Of a DNA stretch of 64,000 bases, positions 24,376 to 31,875 are shown one piece after another (position 1 is the first letter of the stretch; each line of letters begins with the position of its first letter). Made by a program: the position numbers and the translations under genes. The notes below the pieces were generated by a model. The model had not been told where the DNA came from. It was given only the letters and a program-made list of their open reading frames with translations, and made no database searches. The stretch comes from CAVYXF01 sp963772335 (lineage in GTDB: Bacteria > Pseudomonadota > Alphaproteobacteria > Rhizobiales > Rhodomicrobiaceae), in contig CAVYXF010000007.1 of NCBI GenBank assembly GCA_963772335.1, positions 1 through 64,000 of the forward strand. The letters run 5' to 3'.

Positions 24376-26034
24376 TCAGCACCCGATGCAGACGTTGCCG
24401 CTGCCGCTGCTGCCGGAGTTGTCGTTACCGGATCCGATCGTGTTGCCGTTTCCGATCGAGGTTCCACCACCATTGCCGCCGATCGTGGTGTTGCCGCTGT
24501 TGCTGCTACCGGCGTTGTTGTTGCCAGAGCCGATCGTGTTGTTGTCGCCAACCTTGGTGAAGCCGCCGCCACCGATCGTGGTGTTGCCGCTGCCGCTGCT
24601 GCCGGCATTGTTGTTGCCGGAGCCGATGGTGTTGCCGTTGCCGACCTTAGTGAAGCCGCCGCCACCGATCGTGGTGTTGCCGCTGCCCTGGCTGCCAGAG
24701 TTGTCATTCAGCGAGCCGATCACGTTGCCGTCACCCACCTTGGTCTTGCCGCCGCCACCGATCACGGTGTTGCCGCTCAGAAGGCTGCCAGCGTTGTTGT
24801 TGCCGGAGCCAATCGTGTTGTTGTTGCCGACCTTGGTGAAGCCGCCGCCGCCGATCACGGTGTTGCCGCTCAGGACGCTGCCGGAATTGTCATTGCCGGA
24901 GCCGAGGGTGTTGCCGTTGCCGACTTTGACCTTGCCGTCGCCGCCCACAACAACCGTGTTGCCGCTCAGGATGCTGCCTGCGTTGTTGTTGCCGGAGCCG
25001 ATGGTGTTGTTATCGCCGATCTTGGTCTTGCCGCCGCCACCGATCACGGTGTTGCCGCTCAGGACGCTGCCAGCATTGTTGTTGCCAGAGCCGATAACGT
25101 TGCCATCGCCGATCTTGGTCTTGCCGCCGCCACCGATCGTGGTGTTGCCGCTGCCAAGGCTGCCCGAGTTGTCATTGAACGAGCCGATAGTGTTGCCATC
25201 GCCGATCTTGGTCTTGCCGCCGCCACCGATCGTGGTGTTGCCGCTGTCCTGGCTGCCGGCATTGTTGTTGCCAGAGCCGATAACGTTGCCGTTGCCGACT
25301 TTGGTCTTGCCGCCGCCACCGATGGTGACATTGCCGCTGCCAAGGCTGCCGGAGTTGTCATTGAACGAGCCGATGGTGTTGCCGTCGCCGACCTTGGTCT
25401 TGCCGCCGCCACCGATCGTGGTGTTGCCGCTGTTGCTGCTGCCGGCGTTATTGTTGCCGGAGCCGATGGTGTTGCCGTTGCCGACCTTGGTCTTGCCGCC
25501 GCCACCGATCGTGGTGTTGCCGCTGCCCTGGCTGTTGCGATTGTCGTTGCCAGAGCCGATCACGTTGTCGTTGCCGACCTTGGTCCGGCCCTTGCCGCCA
25601 ATGCGCACGTTGCCGCTACCCAAGCTGCCACGGTTGTCATTGAACGAGCCGATGGTGTTGCGGTCGCCGACCTTGGTCTTGCCGCCGCCGCCGATGCGGG
25701 TGTTGCCGCTGAAGGCGCTGCCGCGATTGTCGTTGCCAGAGCCGATCACGTTGTCGTTGCCGACTTTGGTCCGGCCACCGCCGCCGATGCGGGTGTTGCC
25801 GCTGCGGAAGGCACCGGCGTTGTTGTTGTGCGAGCCGATGAAGTTGCCGTTGCCGAGCTTGGTGAAGCCGCCATTGCCGCCGATGCGGGTGTTGCCGCTG
25901 CGGAAGGAGCCAGCGTTGTTGTTGAAGGAACCGAAGCTGTTTCCATTGCCGACTTTAACGCCGCCCGCATAAGAAGCCGAGGAAGCGAGAAGGAAAGCCG
26001 CCAGAGCAGAAAGAGTGAGACCGTATTTCTTCAC
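24376..26034 (-). CDS. Exported Gly/Asn repeat protein, sixteen 31-32 residue repeats
   Basis: 552 residues: signal peptide KKYGLTLSALAAFLLASSASYA, one partial repeat, sixteen full repeats, and a short end GNVCIGC. A typical unit is GNTTIGGGGKTKVGNGNTIG followed by SGNNNAGSSNS. Each unit looks like two half-turns (NTTIGGGGKTKVGNG and NTIGSGNNNAGSSNS), which suits a beta-solenoid or amyloid-like fibre; this fold is inference. No known domain was recognised. GTG at 26034 is chosen because AGGAG lies 7 bases upstream and a classic signal peptide follows; an ATG at 26061 would add nine residues without a ribosome site. Likely cell surface or matrix. Confidence 0.85.
   Translation of the reverse strand: MKKYGLTLSALAAFLLASSASYAGGVKVGNGNSFGSFNNNAGSFRSGNTRIGGNGGFTKLGNGNFIGSHNNNAGAFRSGNTRIGGGGRTKVGNDNVIGSGNDNRGSAFSGNTRIGGGGKTKVGDRNTIGSFNDNRGSLGSGNVRIGGKGRTKVGNDNVIGSGNDNRNSQGSGNTTIGGGGKTKVGNGNTIGSGNNNAGSSNSGNTTIGGGGKTKVGDGNTIGSFNDNSGSLGSGNVTIGGGGKTKVGNGNVIGSGNNNAGSQDSGNTTIGGGGKTKIGDGNTIGSFNDNSGSLGSGNTTIGGGGKTKIGDGNVIGSGNNNAGSVLSGNTVIGGGGKTKIGDNNTIGSGNNNAGSILSGNTVVVGGDGKVKVGNGNTLGSGNDNSGSVLSGNTVIGGGGFTKVGNNNTIGSGNNNAGSLLSGNTVIGGGGKTKVGDGNVIGSLNDNSGSQGSGNTTIGGGGFTKVGNGNTIGSGNNNAGSSGSGNTTIGGGGFTKVGDNNTIGSGNNNAGSSNSGNTTIGGNGGGTSIGNGNTIGSGNDNSGSSGSGNVCIGC
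24387..25967. repeat. 93-96 bp tandem coding repeats
   Basis: About sixteen copies of a 93-base unit (two or three are 96) run head to tail inside the repeat-protein gene. Copies are diverged by scattered substitutions and differ most at the codons for two variable positions at the unit end. Long antisense reading frames across this region come from the repeat and are not genes. Confidence 0.9.
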
Positions 26035-26588
26035 GGAAATTCTCCTAAGGGTTGTACTCATGACCGAATGTGTTTGGAGTTTGCTGTCGTCACTTTTCCC
26101 GTGCGACCTTCTCTCCTGAACCCGAGTAAGCCGCCTTATCGCGACTTACAGCCATCTGTCGTTCGGGCTCTGGCGCCGGTTCAAAGAAAGCTGAAAATTT
26201 TTTAATATATCGGTGAGGTGCGAGGTTCGACGCCGAAGGCTTTGCCATTTCAAAGCTTTACGAGGTGTATCGGGGAAGCCGCGGTGTCGTCAGCGGACCG
26301 CTCGTCTGCAGCGAGGAAGACATTTCATGTGAACGGGCGACGGCGTGACAGACCAAGGATAGGCAGCGTGGCCACGCAGGAGGTCACGCGGGAGCCTCGG
26401 ACGGCCTATATCGGCCTTAGCGGCGCTTCCCTCTGCGAAGCCCGAGCAGGAGGCAAAGCGTCGTCCCCGACGGCCGAAGGCGGCGTGCCCAGTGCATCGG
26501 GACGAAAAATGTACGCACTTTCCGGCTAAATCCGATGCACTAACAAAGAGTAGAGCGCTGCTTCGCGTTTAGGGGAGCGTCCGGCACT
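26035..26588. other. Gap upstream of the repeat-protein gene
   Basis: No gene supported in 554 bases. The left end must carry the promoter of the repeat-protein gene; a short A/T-rich tract around 26190-26212 stands out against the GC-rich surroundings. A palindromic element lies at 26491-26541. Otherwise nothing recognisable. Confidence 0.45.
26491..26541. repeat. 51-bp palindromic element
   Basis: AGTGCATCGG (26491-26500) and CCGATGCACT (26532-26541) are perfect 10-bp arms around a 31-base centre containing GACGAAAAATG and TTTCCGG. The layout is that of small palindromic repeats scattered in Hyphomicrobiales genomes. It lies 48 bases beyond the TPR gene stop codon and might also act as its 3' stem. 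Confidence 0.5.
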
Positions 26589-27434
26589 CTAGGCGTCGTT
26601 ATAGCCGACGCGGTCGAGCCCTTCGCGGGCAGGGCGATAGGATGGGTTGATCTGCAGGGCGCGTTTATAAGCGCGCGAGGCTTCTTTCTTGGCGCCCATG
26701 CCCTCGGCGGCCCGGCCCCGAAGTGCCCAGGCCTCGAAATTGCCCTCACGTCCCTCGGCGGCCTTATAGAAGTCGTCATAGGCCTTTTCGTATTTGGCGA
26801 GCGCCAGCTCACTGATGCCCTTAGCGTGGAAGACTTCGGGGGCATCGGGTCGGAAGCCTAGGGCATTCTCGAAATCATCAAGGGCCTCGGCATGCCGGCC
26901 GATGGCCTGACGGCTGAGGCCACGGTTGAAATAGGCCACCGGCTCAGCCTGGATCTCGAGAGCCCGGCTGAAGTCCTCGATTGCCGCCACATGGTTATTC
27001 TGGGCACGATAGATATTGCCGCGGCCGATATAGGCGGTGCCATATTTTGGATCGATGTTGAGCGCCTGATTGTAATCCGCCAGCGCCTGCGGCAGCCGGT
27101 TCATGCGCGAATAGACCAGCGCACGGTTGGCATAGGCTTGATAATATTGTGGATTGAGGCTGATCGCCGCGTTGAAATCGGCGAGCGCCTTATCATATTC
27201 GCCGGCCTGCCCATAAGCTGCACCGCGAAGGTTCAGAGCGTTGGCGTCGTTGGGATTGGTTTTGATGGCCTCGCTCAGCGAGGCGATATTGCTCTTCTGA
27301 TCGGCGGTGGCGGCGAGCTTTTGGCGGAGCGCGACTTGATTAGCGACTTCCCCGGTCTGACAACCGGAGAGGGCGCATACCAAGAGCAAAACCGCAAGCC
27401 TGCCGTTTGGCACGGAGGGCGCCTGAAAACCCAT
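26589..27434 (-). CDS. TPR-repeat lipoprotein
   Basis: 281 residues. A lipoprotein signal peptide (RLAVLLLVCALSGC, lipobox LSGC) is followed by about six tetratricopeptide repeats, for example ANALNLRGAAYGQAGEYDKALADFNAAISLNPQ. It would be anchored in the periplasm and mediate protein-protein contacts, as NlpI does. The start at 27434 is chosen because the lipoprotein signal begins there; the frame is open further upstream but without signal-like sequence. Partner unknown. It lies downstream of rpsU on the same strand after a 172-base gap. Confidence 0.85.
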   Translation of the reverse strand: MGFQAPSVPNGRLAVLLLVCALSGCQTGEVANQVALRQKLAATADQKSNIASLSEAIKTNPNDANALNLRGAAYGQAGEYDKALADFNAAISLNPQYYQAYANRALVYSRMNRLPQALADYNQALNIDPKYGTAYIGRGNIYRAQNNHVAAIEDFSRALEIQAEPVAYFNRGLSRQAIGRHAEALDDFENALGFRPDAPEVFHAKGISELALAKYEKAYDDFYKAAEGREGNFEAWALRGRAAEGMGAKKEASRAYKRALQINPSYRPAREGLDRVGYNDA

Positions 27435-27606
27435 CGGACCTGCCAATCCCGATATATGCTGGCGCCGTAACAGGTCACGTTTCACGGGAACGGCGCCGTC
27501 GCTCCTAATCTTAGTCGCTGTAGTGAAATACAATTGCGGCCTAAATTGGTTCCGGCGCAACCAGGGTCTCCCGGCAGGGAGACCGATGCGCTTCAAGGGA
27601 ACCCAA

Positions 27607-27837
27607 TTAGCGCTTGCCGCGTGCCGCGCCGGCGGTCAGGCCTTCGCGCTGTGCGCGCTTGCGAGCCAGTTTCCGAGCGCGGCGGATTGCTTCCGCTTTC
27701 TCGCGTGCCCTCTTCTCGGACGGCTTCTCGTAATAGTTTCTGAGCTTCATCTCCCGGAAGATGCCTTCCCGCTGCATCTTCTTTTTCAGGGCTTTCAACG
27801 CCTGGTCGACGTTGTTATCACGAACATGAACTTGCAC
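27607..27837 (-). CDS. rpsU: 30S ribosomal protein S21
   Basis: 76 residues, basic. VQVHVRDNNVDQALKALKKKMQREGIFREMKLRNYYEKPSEKRAREK matches the S21 family throughout. The start is GTG at 27837, preceded by GGAGAGAGC at good spacing and giving the family N-terminus; an upstream in-frame ATG lacks homology. S21 helps initiation by contacting the anti-Shine-Dalgarno region. It ends with the Lys/Arg-rich tail common in alphaproteobacteria. Confidence 0.95.
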   Translation of the reverse strand: MQVHVRDNNVDQALKALKKKMQREGIFREMKLRNYYEKPSEKRAREKAEAIRRARKLARKRAQREGLTAGAARGKR

Positions 27838-27975
27838 GCTCTCTCCTTCGCTTAGGGGCTGCGCCCGATTGCAAACGACACAAAATGCCGGACGCAAATG
27901 CACCCGGCATCGAAAAGCTGATCGTCACTTCTATCAGCAACGTGGCATTCTGTCCATCGTTCCCGCCCCGCATCT

Positions 27976-29085
27976 TCAGTTGGCACTGCGGCTGGAGAGT
28001 TCAACATAATGTCCCATTTTGCGGCCGGCCCTAGTCTCCCGTTTGCCATAAAGGTGGAGGGAACGCCCCGGATCGGCGCCGATCAGGCCAAGCGCTGCAT
28101 CAATTTCGTCGCCGAGCAGATTGACCATGCGCGCATCGGAATGCCGCGCCGTTGAGCCAAGTGGCCATCCTGCCACGGCGCGGATGTGATTCTCGAACTG
28201 GCTGATCGCACAAGCCTCGATGGTCCAGTGGCCGCTATTGTGGACGCGGGGTGCAATCTCGTTGACCAGCAGTCTGTCGCCGTCTGCGCCTCGCTCAAGG
28301 AACATTTCAACGCCGATCACACCGACATAGCCGAAGGCTTCGGCGATAGCGCGCCCAATCTGTTCTGCTTGACCGACAAGAGTCTCGGGCAATGGAGCGG
28401 GCACCAGCGATTCGCGCAGGACGCCTTCGCGGTGGAGATTCTGCGGTATGTCGTAGAATCGCATCGAGCCGTCGGCTGCCCTGACGGCGATTACCGACAG
28501 CTCCATATCGAAGGAAACGGCGCGTTCCAGAATGGCGGCGCGATCCGCCAGCCAGTCCTCGGCCGTGGCCAAATCGCTCTGGGCGTTAAATCTTAGCTGC
28601 CCTTTGCCGTCATAGCCCTGCCGCGCCATTTTCAGGAAACATGGCCCAGCTTGTTCCGCTCCGAGGGCTTGCAGCGCGCCCGCAAGTGCCCCGGCGCCAT
28701 TGACGGGCGCCCAGGGTGCTGTCGCAAGGCCAAGTTCATCGAGGAAGCGCTTTTCGGAAAGCCGGTCCTGGGTGACTTCCAGCGCACGCCGTGGCGGCGC
28801 GACCCGCGTCGCTCCTTGCAGCACCGCAAGTGCCTCGGCCGAGACATTCTCGAACTCGAAGGTGACGACGTCGGCTTCCTCAGCCAGCATCTCCAGCGCA
28901 TCGGTGTCGGCGTAATCAGCGCAGATATGCGCGGCGCTCACGGAGAAGGCCGGACTGTCCCGCTCCGGCGCCAGCACGCAGGCCCTGAAGCCCAGCTTGG
29001 CGGCGGCTTGCGCCAGCATCTTTCCAAGCTGTCCACCACCGAGTATCCCGATCGTTGAGCCGGGCGGCAGAGGTTCAAGCGCCAT
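27976..29085 (-). CDS. purK: N5-carboxyaminoimidazole ribonucleotide synthase PurK
   Basis: 369 residues, ATP-grasp enzyme that converts AIR plus bicarbonate and ATP into N5-CAIR in purine synthesis. The N-terminal GILGGGQLGKMLAQAA motif, the VTFEFENVSAEAL segment, the ATP-grasp lid around KMARQGYDGKGQ and the metal site VNEIAPRVHNSGHWTIEAC are all present. The start at 29085 overlaps purE by 11 bases, the usual coupling; the frame is open upstream inside purE. Complete length for the family. Confidence 0.95.
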   Translation of the reverse strand: MALEPLPPGSTIGILGGGQLGKMLAQAAAKLGFRACVLAPERDSPAFSVSAAHICADYADTDALEMLAEEADVVTFEFENVSAEALAVLQGATRVAPPRRALEVTQDRLSEKRFLDELGLATAPWAPVNGAGALAGALQALGAEQAGPCFLKMARQGYDGKGQLRFNAQSDLATAEDWLADRAAILERAVSFDMELSVIAVRAADGSMRFYDIPQNLHREGVLRESLVPAPLPETLVGQAEQIGRAIAEAFGYVGVIGVEMFLERGADGDRLLVNEIAPRVHNSGHWTIEACAISQFENHIRAVAGWPLGSTARHSDARMVNLLGDEIDAALGLIGADPGRSLHLYGKRETRAGRKMGHYVELSSRSAN

Positions 29086-29569
29086 CGCTCGGCTCTTCCT
29101 GGACTTCGGCGGTGCGTTGGGCGCGCCAGGCCTCGACCCGGGCGGCAACGGCCGCGTCGCCGAGCGCCACGATCTGTGCCGCGAGCAGTGCTGCGTTGAG
29201 CGCACCGCCCGTGCCGATCGCCAGCGTCCCAACCGGCACGCCTGCGGGCATCTGCGCGATAGAGAGCAGGCTGTCGAGGCCGGAGAGCGCACGCGATTGT
29301 ACGGGCACGCCGAGCACCGGCAGTACGGTCAACGAGGCGACCATCCCCGGCAGATGCGCCGCTCCGCCCGCCCCCGCGATGATCACCTGCAGGCCGCGCA
29401 TTCTGGCCGCCTTGGCGTAGGCATAGAGCCGCTCCGGGGTGCGATGCGCCGAGACGATCCGCTTCTCATATGCAATGCCGAGATCGTCCAGGAGATCGGC
29501 GGCATGGCGCATGGTTGGCCAATCCGACTGGCTGCCCATGATAATGCCGATAAGGGGCCTCGAACCCAT
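29075..29569 (-). CDS. purE: N5-carboxyaminoimidazole ribonucleotide mutase PurE
   Basis: 164 residues, class I PurE. It converts N5-CAIR to CAIR, the step after PurK. The phosphate-binding GSQSDWPTM motif, the SAHRTPERLYAYA loop with the catalytic His, and IIAGAGGAAHLPGMVASLT are all visible. Overlap with purK indicates an operon. Active as an octamer in characterised homologues. Confidence 0.96.
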   Translation of the reverse strand: MGSRPLIGIIMGSQSDWPTMRHAADLLDDLGIAYEKRIVSAHRTPERLYAYAKAARMRGLQVIIAGAGGAAHLPGMVASLTVLPVLGVPVQSRALSGLDSLLSIAQMPAGVPVGTLAIGTGGALNAALLAAQIVALGDAAVAARVEAWRAQRTAEVQEEPSDGA

Positions 29570-29759
29570 TTGCGCTCAGTTCGCCAAGATAGATAAAAAT
29601 GTCATGACAGCGCATACCACGCCGCGCGTCATTGACAAGGCTTTAAAATGAACCTTATTGGGCAAACTCGCGAGGAGGGGAGATATCCCCGTTTGCCTGC
29701 AATCGCTGCAAATGTGGATGGCTGTGTTCGCGAAGGGATCGCGAGCGCCTGCAAGGTCC

Positions 29760-29966
29760 TCAAGCAATGATGTCGGGGAGCAACTGGTCCTCGACTTGGG
29801 CAATCTCATCCTTCAGTACCAGCTTCTTCTTCTTCAGGCGCTTGATCTGAAGCTGATCCGTGCGCACCGCCTGCTCCAGTGCCTGAATGGCAGCATCGAG
29901 ATCGCGATGCTCCTGTCTCAATTGCGCCAGCGTCTCTCTCAGGCGCTGATCGCGGTTATCGCTCAT
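29760..29966 (-). CDS. YdcH/DUF465-family small protein
   Basis: 68 residues, strongly charged and predicted helical: MSDNRDQRLRETLAQLRQEHRDLDAAIQ, then KKKKLVLKDEIAQVEDQLLP. It matches the DUF465 coiled-coil family in length and in the RLKKKKLxLKDEI block. Function not established in the family. The start at 29966 is the family start; the frame is open upstream. It lies 190 bases upstream of purE on the same strand, a neighbourhood common in alphaproteobacteria. Confidence 0.85.
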   Translation of the reverse strand: MSDNRDQRLRETLAQLRQEHRDLDAAIQALEQAVRTDQLQIKRLKKKKLVLKDEIAQVEDQLLPDIIA

Positions 29967-30064
29967 CGTAGACCTCTGGGCATCTTTGGCGCAAACTAAC
30001 CGCGCACCGCAAGCTTTCCAGCCGGGCTTCGGGTCTCGTCTGCCGTTAATCTGAACGTAGTCTA

Positions 30065-31690
30065 TCACAGGGAGCTTGCCATTTCGCGCAACCTGAATTT
30101 CTGAATTTTCCCCGTGGAAGTCTTCGGTATTTCGGCGAACACCACGTAACGCGGGGTTTTGTAGTGTGCGAGATGCGTGCGGCAATAATCGATAAGGTCT
30201 TGCTCGGATACGCAGAACCCTGGCCGCAGCTCGATGAAGGCGCAGGGCGTCTCGCCCCATTTATCGTCGAACTTGGCGACGACGGCCGCCGCCTGGACCG
30301 CCGGATGTTTATAGAGCACGTCTTCCACTTCGATCGAAGAGATGTTCTCGCCGCCAGAGATAATGATGTCTTTCGAGCGGTCTTTCAGCTGAATGTATCC
30401 GTCAGGGTAAAGCACGCCTAAATCGCCGGAGTGGAACCAGCCGCCGGCGAATGCCTCCTCGGTGGCGGCCGGGTTCTTCAGATATCCCTTCATCACCAAA
30501 TTGCCGCGGAACATCACCTCGCCCAGCGTCTCGCCATCGGCCGGTACGGGCTGCATGCTTTCCGGATCGAGTACCGCCAGATCTTCCAGGGTTACGTATT
30601 TCACGCCCTGGCGCGCTTTCTTCGTGGCCTGGGCTGCGGGGTCGAGCGCGTCCCACTCCGATTTCCATTCATTAACGACGGCCGGGCCATAGACTTCGGT
30701 GAGGCCATAGACATGGACGACATTGAAACCGGCCTCGCGCATGGCCGCGAGCACGGCCTCCGGGGGCGGAGCAGCGGCGGTGAGGAACTCGACGCGGCGG
30801 CCAAGCTCGCGCTTTTGGGCGGGGGGCGCATTGAGGATGGTCGACATCACGATCGGCGCGCCGCACAGATGTGTGACGCCGTGATCGGCCAGCGCATTCC
30901 AGATGGCGTCAGCGCGAACATGGCGCAAGCATATATTGGTGCCCCCGACCGCCGGCATCGTCCAGGGGAAGCACCAGCCATTGCAGTGGAACATCGGCAG
31001 AGTCCATAGATAGGTCGGGTGCTTGCCGAGGCTGCCCGCCAGCGTGTTGCCGAGGCTGAGAAGGTGAGCGCCGCGATGATGGTAAACGACGCCCTTCGGA
31101 TTGCCCGTGGTGCCGGAGGTGTAATTCAGCGTAATGGCGTCCCATTCATCCGCGGGCATTTGCCAGGCAAAATTCGGGTCGCCTGAGGCAACCAAGGCCT
31201 CGTAGTCCTCCGAGCCGAGCCGCTCGCCATGGCCAGGGGCCTCCGGATCGGCATAGTCGATGACCAGCGGCTTGGTTTTCGCCATCGCCAGAGCGTCGCG
31301 GATGATGGGAGCGAATTCGGTGTCGGTAATCAGCACCTTGGCTTCGGCGTGATCGAGCATGAATGCAATGATCGCTGCGTCGAGTCTGGTGTTGATGGAA
31401 TGCAGCACCGCCCGCAGCATCGGCACGCCGAAATGGGCCTCCAGCATTGGCGGGATGTTCGGCAGCATCACAGAGACCGTATCGCCCGGCCCGACGCCGC
31501 GCGCAGCCAATGCCGAGGCGAGTTGCCTACAGCGGGCGAAATATTCGGCATAGGTCCGTCGCTGCCCGCCATAGACCACCGCGACATGCTCGGGAAACAC
31601 CTGGGCCGCGCGGGCGAGAAAGCTCAGGGGTGTGAGCGGCTGAAAATTAGCCGGATTCTTGTCGAGGCCTGTCGAATAGGCGCTGAGCAT
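30065..31690 (-). CDS. AMP-dependent acyl-CoA synthetase
   Basis: 541 residues, adenylate-forming ligase. P-loop-like motif YTSGTTGNPKGVVYHH, adenine-binding YGLTEVYGP, GWFHSGDLGVLYPDGYIQLKDRSKDIIISGGENIS hinge, and the catalytic Lys in PKTSTGKIQKF near the C-terminus. It resembles short/medium-chain fatty acid ligases, including plant AAE-type enzymes; the chain-length preference cannot be read. The ATG at 31690 lies 9 bases after GGGGAGG, while an ATG three codons earlier touches that site. Divergent from prpE. Confidence 0.9.
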   Translation of the reverse strand: MLSAYSTGLDKNPANFQPLTPLSFLARAAQVFPEHVAVVYGGQRRTYAEYFARCRQLASALAARGVGPGDTVSVMLPNIPPMLEAHFGVPMLRAVLHSINTRLDAAIIAFMLDHAEAKVLITDTEFAPIIRDALAMAKTKPLVIDYADPEAPGHGERLGSEDYEALVASGDPNFAWQMPADEWDAITLNYTSGTTGNPKGVVYHHRGAHLLSLGNTLAGSLGKHPTYLWTLPMFHCNGWCFPWTMPAVGGTNICLRHVRADAIWNALADHGVTHLCGAPIVMSTILNAPPAQKRELGRRVEFLTAAAPPPEAVLAAMREAGFNVVHVYGLTEVYGPAVVNEWKSEWDALDPAAQATKKARQGVKYVTLEDLAVLDPESMQPVPADGETLGEVMFRGNLVMKGYLKNPAATEEAFAGGWFHSGDLGVLYPDGYIQLKDRSKDIIISGGENISSIEVEDVLYKHPAVQAAAVVAKFDDKWGETPCAFIELRPGFCVSEQDLIDYCRTHLAHYKTPRYVVFAEIPKTSTGKIQKFRLREMASSL

Positions 31691-31875
31691 TGTGGGCATC
31701 CTCCCCATACAACCGGCGCTATATTTAGCTGCCGTTTCCGCTTTTGTGAATGTGCGCAATGGTATCCGAAAGAACACCTTGCCACGGCAGCGTCACATTC
31801 GCACTATGCCTACTCTGGCAGTCTCGCTTAGGGCGCAGGTCAAGTTGCCGGTCAGCGGGGGAAGGGAGGAACAGC

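Noticed and set aside
24387..25967. Regular repeats that could suggest a CRISPR array.
   Set aside because: The unit is 93-96 bases without unique spacers of constant length, copies are diverged, and the whole stretch is one coding frame; no cas genes are near.
24304..26205. Very long plus-strand open frames opposite the repeat-protein gene (Val/Ala-rich and Leu/Pro-rich).
   Set aside because: They are antisense products of the 93-bp repeat. Only the minus-strand frame has a signal peptide, a ribosome site and a matching terminator.
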